From Karalla daura (taxonomy: Eukaryota > Chordata > Actinopteri > Chaetodontiformes > Leiognathidae), in assembly GCA_029224185.1 (NCBI GenBank), contig CM055192.1, positions 16,942,739 through 17,006,738 on the forward strand: a DNA stretch of 64,000 nucleotides. The letters are read 5' to 3'. The position numbers and the translations under genes were made by a program. The notes under the pieces were generated by a model. The model worked only from the letters and a program-made list of their open reading frames with translations. It did not search any database and had not been told where the DNA came from. Below, piece after piece: positions 38,202 through 52,300 of the stretch (positions are counted from its first letter, which is position 1; each line of letters starts with the position of its first letter).

Positions 38202-41200
38202 TTTGGAAGCAGAAGTCCTTTGATTCTCAACTCTCTCTGTAAAAACATTAAAAAAGATAATCCATTGGATCTAATTGACACAAAGCCCTACGTCCCCCCT
38301 CCTCCCCTGCCTCTGTCCTCCGCCTATGGCCCTCATTTCTTCTGAGAAAGGCCAAGTGTTTTTGTCCTGTAAATACCACGGAGCAGAGACAAAAAAGACG
38401 TCTTTAAAATGCAGTCTACAATCCATTACACAAATTCCCCCTGCATATCCATTCAGTAATTATTCATTAGAAAACATTTAACGTCACAGTGAATTTCACA
38501 CTAGGCAGTCGAAACACAATGGAGGAGATTTGGCCTATTTTGGGGCGAGGAGTTGGGGAGGGGTTGGCTGTACAGAGGAAGGGTGAGGGCGAAGGAGGGG
38601 GGAGGAGGGGAGCAGTATTTGTCTGATCTGAGAACCTCTGAAACGGGGCCGTCTTGAGACAACAGGACAGACTAAATAGTGCAGTAACGGTCTGTGCCCT
38701 GCTGCTTGCTGTGACACTCATTTAGTGTGCCCCGGGGACGAACAATAGAGGCTTGTTCTTAGCAATCCTGTGCTGTAATTTGGACTTCATTACTTTGCTC
38801 ACACGGGGCCCCATGGCAGGATAGAGGAGGCTAGTCAGATGAGAGTGTTTTTTTTCCACCTGTCAGCCCCGCACCCCCAATGCTCTCACCCCTCTCCTCA
38901 ACAATACCCTTCACCCCGTGTCCCCACCAATAACCCTCACCCGACCCCCTTCCCATAGCCGCCCCCCTCCCCCCGCCCCGCCACCCACTTTAAGCCAATG
39001 AGACAGGTGAACAATATCATTGAAGGAACCCCTTTTTGGACGTCAGAATCAATCTGGCGATGCGATGGTAGTGGTGCTGGTGTGGGGTATCTGTGACACC
39101 CCCTTTCTTCATGGGAACAAACTTCTCTCAGGGCAGCACAAGTAGACAATATGCTGGGACAGCGTGACTTAGGGGTCTGCCATACAGTATTACAAGTAAT
39201 AACATGAACAGATAAGCTCCTGTCAAGGGGAGGGGGGGGATTAATGAATTCGGTGGTAATAATAATGCTAATGGTTTTTGGTTTTCATTCAGTGCGCTGC
39301 TGAAAATCTAAAGGTTTGTTGTTTTCCATTCACGTCCCCTTTGGTGTCCCGCAGGTACAGTATTTCTCTTTAAGAAAGCTGTCTGCAGCATGCAGAGGTG
39401 TTTCTAAAGGCACTGCCAGAAAGGCTGAACACTGAATGGGCGTTTTCAGTCTGGGAGGACAAGAAAGAAAACACCTGACTGCACAGCAAAGTTCCCCTCA
39501 CGCATGTGTCCGCAGCAGCTTTACGCATTAGAAAATAAATAGAGTACACTGTAACTGTGGTTATAATTAAAGAGCCTGATCCACACAGTGGAAATAATGA
39601 TTATATAATGAGTCCACGAAGCCATTCTCAGATCAGGTGGATCACGCTGCTACTTCAGACCTCGAGCAATTGTGTTTTAATTAAGAGATGGTCCCTCATC
39701 TTGGTCTAGAGTGTCAGTGTTGCCTGAGACACAGTGACCTCATCTGTGTGAGGAGTCAAAGTAGCTCAAGGGAGGGAGTAGGGAGAATTCAGCCTCCAAG
39801 TAATAGGAAAGTTTATCTCCCTCTTAAGAGGATTCTGTCTGATTATCAACTGTGATGTTAATATCCTCTTAACCTGAAAGGCCTTCAAAAGTCAATGCAA
39901 CCAGGTTTTAGTTTCCTCTGGCTCACAATTTAAAGACCAGTGACCTGTTTCTTAATATTTTAGTGTAAATGCTAATTGACAGTGATGTAGAGTGAGATCA
40001 CAATACATAGCTCTCCCTTAACTTTATTTGGCATAACTAGACAGTTATCTGAGACACATATTGCACATCCACAGGCTCATTTGACTGATCAGCCCCTCTG
40101 TAACAGTGATATTTAAATGCACAAAATCACTGTTACACTCAGGTGAATATGAAATTACAGGGATCAAACAAAGTGCATCTCTTAACACAGAGTCTGGAGA
40201 GATGGAGACAAAACAGTCAAAGTGTCATTTTCACCATTTGGTATGTGCTAAATGTGCTACATTTAAAATCATGTTTGGGTGGCAGTTTCCCCTTGTCTCC
40301 AGTCTTTATTTATCAATATAGGTTATCTATCTAAGATAACTTGCTTACCATTGGTTGCTTAAGGTACTTTCATACTTAACTTTAATTTAAGGAAGTATTG
40401 TCCAATTGAAAATGTCCAATGAGTCATCAAAACCAAGCTGAAGATCATTCCCCCTTTTAGATTAATTCATTCACACTGAGCTGTCAGGCTTTCTGCACCA
40501 ACACTGACCCACTCACAGAAACTCTAGAGAGCAGTATATACACTTAGGATATGTACGTACTGACTAAATAATAAGATGAATGTAAGTGTTAAAAAAAAAG
40601 AGAACACAACACATTCCTGAACAACACAAAAGAAAACTCAAACCTGCATGTCTGGAGTTGTATTATTCTGCTGTCAGATGCAGAATCTCAATGAGGGTCC
40701 AAACTGGAGGGGGGGAAACTCCACTCTCTCCACAGATGTTAAACAAGTAGAACGAGTCCTCCAGTGTCTGCTTGCATGGAGACAATCAGTGAACCTGTTA
40801 TCACTGGACTGTTGACAGTTGGTAGGAAAAAGTCCAGCCTATGAAGTACTTAATAATAAAAAAAAGCACATTAACTGTCCTCTCCACTGGTTTGCCCTAT
40901 GGCTCACTCATCCTGTGTGCTGTAGCAGTGATGGAGATGCTGCGTGGAGCGTGTGCACACATGCTCCTCCACATCATGCTGACCCAGGCTGAGGGCACTG
41001 CGGGCCGGGTGCTTAATCATTCATGTCATGGGAGGTGGAGGAACAGAGATCTTATTCAGTGCTTACCTGGGTATCTACTGCTCTGCTGAGTGTAACATAA
41101 CGATACAGAAACAGGATCCAAACCACACCAATCCGACCATCCCCCTTTACTTCTCCGTCTCTGTTTCTCCATCTCTCTCTCTCTCTCTCTAAGCTCCATT

Positions 41201-44200
41201 ACATCATGGCCAACAGAAAAGTCTCCCTGGTCTCCCTGCTGGCACAGTGTAGGTCTGGTAACTGATCTTTGATTAGATTGATACGATGCAGGCTAATCAC
41301 CACCCGGCTTATTGCGCAGTGTAACAATGGGGGTACCATTGTTTTGAGCAGCAGTCTAAGCTGCCAGTGTTTAGTGCCTCAGTAAAGTGCTACTGGGTTC
41401 GTGCCCAAATGCAATTATCTCATTTTTTGCTTGGGTGAAAACAATTATCAGATAACCCTCCTATGATAGGGTTCAAATGTCAAGTGTGAGCACTGTATTG
41501 TATTGGACAAAGGTCTCTGGATGGTCCTAAGCCAGGGTTACTCCAAGAAGAAACTTAAGTCTTCTACTTCATTTTCAATTGAGATGTTAAATGCAGAACA
41601 TGCTGCCCTGAACATACTACACAATTGAAACATACATATAATACAAGTAAGAAAACATCACCTTATTGGCCAAGGATGTGTGTAACTGTTATTAAAACAC
41701 ATGGTGATATGACCACAAATATCGCAAAATGTGCATGGTTGGCTATGGATCCTTGAAGTCTTTAGTAATCTGCATCTGAGATCTTTGTATATCTGTGTAA
41801 TAAATGCTGGGACAGAATGAAATACAAAATAATATATAACTGGCTGGAAATAGGGTTTTGAATAAATACATGAGCCTTAATACATAAATACATGAACAAG
41901 GTTCTCCTGCTTTATTCTACAAGATTATCCTCTAGAACGCAGCCTATGTTTTAAGAAAAGTATCTTTCTCTCTGTCCAAAAAAATACAATTCAAACACTT
42001 AACTCTACGTTAGCGAGTTAGACCAAATGTGGAGTGAATTTTAAATGGTGAAGACATGGACATGTTGGCACCCACACTAAATTGCTTCACAGATTAACAG
42101 ATAAACACTCAGATGCAAATAGTGACACATTAAATACACTGTATTGAAACTGAATACCATTTATTTTCCTATTTTTAGGTCCTCTTGTCTAAAGAGCAGC
42201 TGCCCATTGAGGAGAGTGCCAGTAAAAACGTGTTTACTCCCGTAACCTGGTAACCATGACAAGAAAACACACGCCCTCCGAGTAGGTGTCCATTTTCTCT
42301 GCTCTGGTGACCTATATGTTAGAGAAGATCGAGTTTCATCAAAACTGATGGAGTGCTTAACGTTTGGAGAGCTTCCCATCAAATTTCTGACCACTTGAGT
42401 GTTCAACGTATTTGAATAATTCACTCTCCACTTCAGAAAAGTTGTCAAGGTTACCTCTGCCGCCGCCCCACCTCTCCCCCGGCCCAGCGGCCCAGCAATG
42501 CTTGTCCAATCTTAACAAGCTTTGTGCTACCCACTGGGCTCTGATTCAGCACGAGACCCGGCAAATCCAATTACACAGGAGTCAGAGAGGTTGATTTTCC
42601 CATTATAGATTCCATGCTGAGAATGAGAGCTGATGATAACACTCACATCACACCACTACTGCCCCCTCTCTCTTCTCTCCTACTTATTTTGTCTCCATTT
42701 CACTGTTTCCCTCCCTTTATGTCTCCCTCTCTTCCTATCTAATTCCTCTTTTCCCAAAGACCCTCTTTCTTCCCCTGTCCCTTTCTTTGGATCTCTCCCT
42801 CTTTCATACTCCATTATACTAATTATTCAGAGCAGCGTAACGAAGCCTGGGCCCCGTCATCATTTCAGTACCGAGATGCTGGGTCAGTGAGGTTACTTCA
42901 TACCACACATTGGACATTTCTTCATTTAAGTATCACTTATCTCTTGCTTAAGAGAAGAGACATATAGGCTATAGAACGTCATTATGTCCTCTCACGAGTG
43001 TCATTTATTATTATATCAATATTCACTTCTCTGTGCCTTTAATTATGTCAAACCATTACATTTGATTTACCAATTTTCCCTTCGTAGCCCCTTTTTCCAC
43101 TCCAGGAGTAAAATTTGCCAGCTCGGGTAACCTCTGAAAGGTCATTGCAAAAACTAAATGCACAGTAATTCAGACAACTTGACTTGTCTGAGTGCCATCC
43201 CTAGGGGACACCGTGTGCCTGCTGTGACACATAAAAAAAATTTCCTGAGTGCTCTTTTGGAAATAAGGCTCTTTTACACTCAATTGGCTGTGAAAAAGAA
43301 TCAGACTTTTGCTCCATCTTCACCGTCCGGAGCACTAAAAAGCAGAGGCTTTGGTGTTGACACAGGTCACCCAGAGGTCAACAGCACTGACCTCCCTAAG
43401 CCTCCACGATGGGGTTTCCTGTGATCCTCCAGGACAGAGGGGCTGTGGGGTCCAGCGGCCTGTCCGGAGGGGTCGTCTGTCGAAAGACAAAGGCCTGACA
43501 GGAGCAGCGGGGGCTCTCACTGCCCGACCAGCACTAGTCTGTCAGTGGTCAGTCTGCTGCAGGCAGAGGCAAAAATACACAGACCCTTCATCATTGTGAA
43601 AATATTCCAAATACAATGAGAAATATCACTTCACAAAATGCACTACAAATATCTAATATATTAAATATGTAATGTATCGATGCAGAATAAAGGCCTACTT
43701 AATTGCTTTTATACCCTGTGGTCATTGGTAATAATCCAAATATTATTTGACGGATTGCATAATTTACTCCAATGCATAATTTACATAACAAAACACAGAT
43801 TTGATAAAATATGCATGACTAAAGTTGGCAGCTATTTGGTCACTACTGCTACTGAGAACACGACTAAATGCTGCTCAGGATTGCACGCCTCTGTTTGCTC
43901 TGCTGTTTTTCTGTGTGAGATTTTGGTGAACTGAGCCATAAAAGCTAAATACTGACAGTCATTGTATAGCACACAAGTTTATCACATGATGAGTCCTATG
44001 TGTGTATCCAATAGACACCTGAGACAAAGTGGGTGAAGAAAATGAGAGGATGTCATTGTAATTTTTTTTAGGTTCAAAAATATATTTATTGCTTTGTGTT
44101 GTGTTTCAGCTTTTTATCAATTCAAGTTCTGTGAACATTACAGGTTTGGGGTGTTGTGGGTGTGTGCATGTGTGCATGCTGGGGTGTGGGAAAGGAGTGT

Positions 44201-45584
44201 AGGAATGTGCCTGATCTCTATTATAAGGTTCATTCATCCCTATTCATTTCTAATGGCTGGTCCTTCCTGAATAGGAACAACATGAGTGTGACCGATTACG
44301 ATAAAACACACAAAATATTCCAAGTATGAACAAAGTCATGGAACCTCCTGTAGAATGGGTGAAATTAGTCAGATGTATGTTAAACACAGTAGGAGATTTA
44401 AGTACTAGTGAAAAACAAATCCCCTGCACAAACAAAAAGAAAAATTAAATCGCATGTCCAGTCTCTCCCCTTTGTTTTTTTGAAGGTGAAGCCTGTTGGT
44501 GGTGAATGGCGGTGACTACCTGGCTGACCTTTGACAGAGCATCCTGTGGCCTGACAGCCTGGACGCTGTGCTCCGTCCAGGCTGAGACTCTGGGCAGGGA
44601 ACAAAGTGTTTGGCAGGACACTGGTGCTGCTCCTCGGCTGAGCCGGGCTGACAGCAGCTTCCTCTGTGTGGCCGCAGGGTCACTCTGGGTGACGGGCTGT
44701 TCCTGGGGGACACTGTGTCTCTGCCTGCGGAGGAGATTAGAGGGGTGAGCTGACCTCGTTCTCAGAGGGCCTGATGTATTTTGAGCAAACACTCGGTGCA
44801 AGACAAAAACACAGGCTACAAACACGGGCCAACCCTCGGGCGGTGATCCCATTGTTTCCCCATTACTCCTGAACGGGAATGGGAGGGGAGAACCGTCGCT
44901 CTGTGTCCCCGAGCAGCGGGGAGTCCTCCTGCTCTCTGCTGAATGCAGCACACACGGCCTGGTCACTGATCAGAGGTCACTGCCATTAACTTGACACTAA
45001 ACAGGGTCGCTACCTGGACAGACACAAACATGCTACTTGATGTGTATGTTGGCAGCTGTGGCAGAGCAGTGGGCAGGTCTGAAGCCCACCTGTCCACCTG
45101 TCCACCTGTCAGCGTCCCCGAGCAACACACTGAACACCAAATTACTCCTGATGGTCAGCCTGCCAGTGTCAATGGATGAATGGGAAACAAATTACGGGGA
45201 GCTTATGATGAAATCACTACAAAAGTGCAGCTTTTTATATCACTGAGATGCTGATGAGTACTGGATGCAGGGATGAAGCCACAGATACACTTTAAAATAC
45301 AACAACTAGAATAGATGCTGAAGTTCACACATTTGTTATATTGCTTGTTCTTCACTTAGAGAAGTGTGTTAAGAGAACCATAAATAACATCGGAGGACAT
45401 AAAACATGACTGGAAACTTGCTCACTATCAGCTGATATTGCTTTGTGACAAATTGGACACTGATGATCCCCTAACATTTCTCTCATCTAAGGCCTAAAAA
45501 GCAAATCACATGCTCTTGCAGCTGCCATTATGTGCAGTTGTGCTGTGCAACAAAGAATATAATAATCTAATATTCTGAGGTAGT

Positions 45585-45840
45585 TATAGATCTTTCCCTA
45601 CCACTAAACCACCCCAGTGCATCACAGGGCCCACACACAACCTACCCTCACACATAAAGGTAATTTAGAGTCTCCATGTGACCAAAATATGCATGTTTTT
45701 GGTCTGTGGGAGGAAATCTGTGTACCTGGAGAGAACCCATGTAAACACAGGGAGACCATGCAAACTCCACAAGCAAAGGCTTCCCCGGCCTGACTGGGAT
45801 GCATTCTGACAACCTTGTTACTATGAGGTGAAAGCAAAAA
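45585..45840 (-). repeat. Dispersed fish repeat, copy 4
   Basis: Minus-orientation copy with 'GTGCATCACAGGGCC', 'TAGAGTCTCCATG', 'CTGTGGGAGGAAATC', 'CTGGAGAGAACCCATG' and 'CATGCAAACTCCACAAG', the ordered series seen in the other three copies. It lies in the myo1h-foxn4 interval. Confidence 0.8.
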
Positions 45841-46245
45841 CCACTGAAACACTGTGTAGCTGTAAATAAATAAACACAAATGCGTTATTAAATCTATTCT
45901 GTGAATGTCTTTCATTAAGTACAGTAGTCTCAGTGGAGCCTATTTTTTAACTGCTCCATATAATCCTTTTGAATGTGAAACAATAGATGACAATTGTTTC
46001 AATAAACTCATGAAAGCTTTAAAATAAAAAATCTGTTTAAACTTGCTCTTAACTCACTGTTAGTTGACCAGCATCTCTTTCCTTGGAATGTTTCTATTGT
46101 GGTGTGTGGTTATGTGTTTTAGTTTGTGTTTTATAATGTTTCCTTATTGTGTTTTAATGGTCTCTGTTTGTGTTGCTTGTTTTTATTGTATGATGTGAAG
46201 CTCTTTGTGAATATACATATACATAAATACCATACAACTAATGGA

Positions 46246-46412
<167 letters not shown>

Positions 46413-48408
46413 TGCTTCATTTATATAAAAGGGAAATTGTTGTTGTTGTTGAAATGTTTGCACGCTACATTAATAAGAAATCAAATCATTTAACATTTAA
46501 TGAGAAATTACATTTCTCTAAAGATCTGGCACACTTTCATCTTTATCTGGCAACCATACATAGTCTTTATCCTGATTCACTATCTTGCCTGCTGTTGGGC
46601 TGGGATGGATCATCATGTGACTTTACTTCCCTTGTTAAACAACAGATCTTAACAACTCTTCCTTGAGCATATGGAGCTCTTAAAAATGAATGGCAAACTG
46701 GATGCGAACCTTTTCCACTCCTGCGCCGCAGTTTTCCCATAAAGATCAGGCAGTGACAGTGACAGTGCCCGGCCTGTAGGGCCGGAACCCTGCGGGCTTT
46801 AGGACCTGCAGGCCGGGGCTCTGAGGATGCTCTTGTTTTTGTCCGTTACGTTCATGCATGTAATCATTGATTGTGCCTATTGTGACAGGCTGATTCACCA
46901 TCTGTGGGCTCCCATGGGGCTGATACCGCTGTCACTGCGGTCTCCCCGCACACTCGGAGGAATTCCCCTTTAATTTCCGGCCGCAATTTTTAATCTCCGG
47001 CAGGTTTTATATTTGGAGTCTTATTAAAACACCTGCGTGTTGTTATGCCACACGTTTTCACTCGTGTCAAAGCCCGCGGGAAGATATTTGATTTCCATTG
47101 AAATGCACTGGTCTGAATGCCTGAGTAGTTCTGTGAGAGGTGCAATTTAGTGTTCTCCACCTGTTGCACAGAAAAATGGTCCTCTTGGTATTACTTATTT
47201 AATGAATGCTATTTGTGGAATTAGTTGTCGGAATTGGACCAGACTGAGGAGCAGAGAGCAGACAGAAAGTAGAGAATCAAACAATATTGCTTGTAATATA
47301 AACAACAAAAACATCAACATCATAAGCAAAACAAACATCTGATCAATTTTGAATCATTAAGTTACGGAAATAACTTCCCAGATATGTCATTAATTAAATC
47401 AAGTGCTCTGAGTGGCATCACTATTAATAAGTTAATAGATTTCTGATAAGTTCATTAACTTTATCATAAATCGGAAATTAAGGCTGACCCTCCTCATCCC
47501 TTTTTCATAAAATCTAAAACTAAGACTTCAGTTGAAATCACTGAGATGTCACACATTCCCTCAATCTAGCCAAAGAGGTTCAGACATTTTTTTCTTTGTG
47601 TATGAACTATTATGCAAATCACTTGCCATTGTGCATATGGGCTTCAGTGAAATGCAAATAGATCGTGAAACTCTGCAGGAAGTGTTTTGTTTTCCATCAT
47701 TAATGTTGATGACAGTCATTTCTTTGCTCTCCGCAAGTTGGGGTGGGGTGCACCCAGTCCACTGAGATCCACAGTTTTTCTCATCTTTTCTTTATTCTTG
47801 CAGCAGTGGAGCTGCTCCGTGGACCAGTGTGGTCCCCCTCTTCCTCCTCCCCCTCCTGCAGCCCCCTCCTCCTCCTCCCTCCTCCTGAGCGCCTCCCCGG
47901 CTCCTTTTCCCTCTGCTGAGAGGAGCAGAACGCGGCCACAGCGGCGGGAAGCAAATTATCTACAAGCACTTCCCTAAAAAAAAAAAAAAAAAGTTCACAC
48001 TCTCAAACACAGATGCCTCCACAAGTACCGACTCACACCGTCTTAGAGCTCATCCAGGGAGCGCACTGGGAATAACCTGACAGGAGGACTTAGTGGAGCT
48101 AAATGGATATTTAATGCGTGCTTTCTTTTTGTTTGCAATTGAACACAACTACTTAAAAATACTGGTTTGGTTTTACCGCCTTAGTTTTCATACTTTCAAC
48201 AGGAATTAGGGGCCTGAGACTGTTTTTATTAAGGCGCAGCTGCACCTGGAAGAGCAAGAAACAGACTGGGAGCCCCTGTTTGAATAAACCTTATCTCATA
48301 ATCATCCAGTTAAGAGGGCATGAAGATGGAGTATGGCCTGATTTTGTAACGCGGCAAACCTTTTTGGGAGTTTTTTTTTAAACTATTTTTTCTTTTCTTG
48401 GACGCAGT

Positions 48409-48409
<1 letters not shown>

Positions 48410-48464
<55 letters not shown>
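48410..48464. repeat. (GA)n microsatellite near the foxn4 promoter
   Basis: About 50 bp of GA ending in an A run, roughly 280 bp before the donor of the putative first noncoding foxn4 exon. Read directly. Confidence 0.9.
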
Positions 48465-48466
<2 letters not shown>

Positions 48467-48599
48467 CAAATCTGTGCACCTTGCTGGAACCGGGGTTGTG
48501 GATGTGGTCGGGGCAGTTAACAGGCAGGGCATTAAGAGCAGCTGTCAAACTCCTGGGATGCCCCTGCCCTCCGGGAGGCTGGGAGCTGCGCCGCTGAGG

Positions 48600-49326
48600 T
48601 CCGCACTGCGCATGTCAGCGCGCTGGACAGCTCCAGAGAGGGAAATTTAAAAAGGGATTTTGAAGCTTCAAGTGCAACACAGTGAAATACAGTACAGGGG
48701 CCCCCGCGACCGGCTCTCACAGCCTCCATTATCATCTAAAACAGGTGAGTTTTTCCACGCTTTCTCTTTCCCAGCACCGCAACACTTCGCTGCTGTTGTT
48801 GCGTTGTGAGATTATTTACAATTTAGTGATTTTCCGCCTTTAAAGACGGTTTCTTTGTGAGCATGCCGAGTGATAGCCTATTTAAACCTTGGGGTGATTT
48901 GATTCGGGATGAATTCTAAACAAATAGCTACAAAACTACACGTTTTTTCTTTATTCTACATATTTTGTTAGGAATTGAATTTGTGACACTTTAAGGGAGA
49001 AACAAGCAGTAGAACAATAAAAAAAGAGCTCCAGCCACAACAAAGGCCAGACATAAATGTTATGATATCTGTTCAACTGTTTATTTGCTTGTTAATTGCT
49101 CACTGACTCCGATGTTTTTGTAAGATTTTACTTTATCTTGTGTTTTGAGCAGCAACAGATGTTGTTCAGCTGTGTTTATTTCCACCAATATTAATAATAC
49201 CTTAATGTTTGTTTTTTGTTGTTGTTGTCTCCATAGCTTGCTTTTTTCAGTGTGAACGCTCACTGTGGTCCGGAAACTGTGTTCAATTCATTAATTCCAC
49301 TGAAGGCGTACCACATATCCTAGGAA
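48600..49326 (+). promoter_or_regulatory. foxn4 5' noncoding exon(s) and first intron (putative)
   Basis: ATCTAAAACAG is followed by GTGAGT at 48745, a consensus donor. A pyrimidine-rich run then ends in CCATAG with an acceptor at 49236/49237, 90 nt before the start codon. I infer a noncoding first exon ending at 48744 and a second exon opening at 49237. The transcription start is not defined. The sequence around 48480-48620 is GC-rich and contains the NRF1-like TGCGCATG. Confidence 0.5.
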
Positions 49327-52300
49327 ATGATAGAAGGTGGAATTACATCCAGGATGTCAGGAATAATTGAGAATGCTGGGCATCATCCGTCTCCACAGGA
49401 TTACAGGTGAGGCTTCATATTTAACGTGTCCATAGAGTCCTGTCACACTAACAATATGTTATATAATTTAATTTAATTTTTCTATTCTTCTGTTGCACGT
49501 TGTCAAAAGCATTCAGGATCAAATCTGGGACGCCTAAATAGATAAAAGGCATATTTTCTCTTAATCAAAGGTGTTTCCCTCAATGGTCTTGGAACAAACT
49601 GTCTAACCCCACTTTGTTTAATCTGAAGGTAGATGGACAGCTCTTTTTGTGCATGGGGGGTTTCATGAAAAAGGAGAGAGGAAAAAAAAATCCCGAAGAA
49701 TAAATGATTTTCAGTCTGAATGGATCTGTCAGAAACCATCAGCTCTGTTTACACTCCCGCTGTCGGCACACGGAGAGCCTGAGCCTCTTGGCCTGCCGGC
49801 TCAGGGGGAGACGGGGCGCTCTGGGTCACCAGTGTGCACAAGTGGCTCCCAATTAGAAAGGAAGGGAGGGGGTGGGAGGCAGGGAGGGAGGGAGCGAGGA
49901 GACGAGGGAGGAGGTGCAATATTTAATGTTGTTGAACCTCTGGGAAGGATTGGATGATACACGGAGACACCAGCTCAACATGTTTTGCATCAGTGAGCAA
50001 TTTCTATGCTGCTTGTTGAAAGAGAGAGAGAGGAGGGGAGAGGAGGTGGGAATACCCCCGATGTGTGGTCCGTTCTGTCTCTTATCAGTACATGCTGTCC
50101 ACTTATAGCAATTCAACTTCACTTTGAGCGTGCAAACAAACTTGCTAGGCTTGCTCGATTTGTATCTTTGTGGTTTCATTTTCTTAAATCAATCAATAGG
50201 CTATCTTCAGACTGAGCTGGGATATTATTTATCATGCTGGCAGAGATGACTCAAACATTGCAGTAAAGTGGTGAAAAAGACAAAGAAGAGGACCTCGGAG
50301 CTCTAGCTGAGGCATTGTGATAACTTGCCGGGGGGGGGGGATGAACTTCTCTGTGCCACCTGCTTGTGAAGAGCTCTGAATCATTTGGCTGGCGTGTGCA
50401 AGGTGTTTGTGGACGTGTGCTGCTGATTCCTGGCCGCGCTGATGTCACTCATGCAGACGGCAGACACAGAGCCCTGACCTCAAACCCTATCCGCACCCCC
50501 ACCCCTGCACCCTTTGGCCCGAGGCTACGTTGATTTCCCTCATCCAGGGAGGACGGGTGGAGGAAGGGAGGGAGGGGAGGGGAGGGGAGGAGGCTGCGGT
50601 GAGGAGGACAGGCAGGCTGGAAAGGGACAGGGAAGCAGATGGCATCCTATTTGTCCCTCTTATGTGAGGGCTGTCATTCCAACAGATTAATGCGAGGGTC
50701 GGGTAAAGAAAAGAAACGACAGAGACAATCAAGGAAGGGTCTGGGGAAGACAATGGAGCCACGTGCCACTGGGCAGATTTGTCGTTTGGGACACAATAGG
50801 TGATCATTTTTCAATAGACAGGGCCAACTGTTGCAGGCAACATGTGCTGCTGTCCCATGTTTCAAACGATCTCGTGCGTTGTTTACTTATGATTCAGCCA
50901 ATGGTTAAGGCCAGAGCGTGGTCACCTGACACAGGGTTGATTTTTTTATTAGGAGATTTGGTGTGTGTGCGTGTGTGTGTGTGCATGCGTGTGCGCATTT
51001 GTGTATGGGGTGGGGGGGTTGGTTACTTCACTGTCCACACACAAAGTAACTGAATAGTACATGTTGTCATAGCGACCCCAATTACTAAACCCTTGCACAG
51101 AAAGTGTGTGTGTGTAGAGAAGACTGGAGAGTGTTCAAGAGGATTCCTCCCTTTCTTTCTCTTCCAGACACACCACATAAAAGACATAATGACTGAAAGC
51201 TGATTGGTGAAGGCCGGTTAAACACCAGAACGACTTATTATCCAGTGTGCTGCTAAGCATACATTTGTGCAATAAAAAAAAACAAAACAATATGCTTCCA
51301 AAACAGAAATGACATAAAATGCAATTTTGGTCATGTTTTGCTCTTTTGAATTTGTGTTCATGACCCCCCCTAAAAAAAAAAACAAGAAAAGAAAAAAGCA
51401 GAGAGGTATGAAATAGACAAAGATCACTGCTAGAAAACAAAAACAAAGCAGTTCCAGCAGATGATTTACTCTGAATGGAAAGCTTGTTAACTCCCCCATT
51501 GTTGATTAAAACTGCCACTGTTAAATAACACTCGTGGTTAATCTCCTTATGCTAAATCCTGGATGTGCACGGCTAATACGCAGCTTCACTGAGCAGCTTT
51601 CATCTGTGTATCCCCACATTCACACTCATTACTCTGGATTTGACTTTGAAGGACAAAATGTTCCATCAAGTGTTTAGATTTAAATTCCACTCCTGGTGGA
51701 CGAGTGTCTGAACCGACAGCCGTGTTAACCCTCCCCCTCTTCATCTCCTCCCCCTCCTCCCCCTCCCCCCTCCTCCTCCTCCTCCTCTTTCTCCCTCCAA
51801 GGCTTCTGACCACGGACCCCTCCCAGCTGAGGGAGGAGGACCTCCCTGGGGACCTGCAGTCCCTGTCATGGCTCACCTCGGTGGACGTGCCCCGGCTGCA
51901 GCAGATGGCTGATAGCCGGGGCCACAGTAACGGGCCCTCCCAAGGCAGCAGCCTGCTGGAGCAACAGACAGGTGAGGCGACAGGGAGGGGACGGTGCATC
52001 ATTCAAATCTGCAGCCCCACCCTGATTGGACGGATCCTGCAGCACCTCTGCTCATAAGAACCCTGGACACACAAACACTGGAATCCTCTTTTGCATTAGA
52101 TGACAATTTTCCAGTAAAATCATAGAGATTTGCTGAGACTTAATTTTTTTTTGCCTTTTCACTCCACAATTAACAGATCAAACAATTATTGACCTACAAA
52201 ATCTAAGCATAGCTTGCACTTCCAGACATAATGACACAGTTGAAAGATCAACTCATATCTTTGGTTTTAGACTTTGGTTTTAAAGGCGAGACTGATATTG

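Noticed and set aside
42633..42890. Ser/Leu/Pro-rich 85-codon frame
   Set aside because: Arises from CT-rich low-complexity DNA; no family resemblance.
47687..47977. Pro/Ser-rich 96-codon plus-strand frame
   Set aside because: It comes from a CCT-rich low-complexity stretch; no conserved motif and no convincing link to foxn4 exons.
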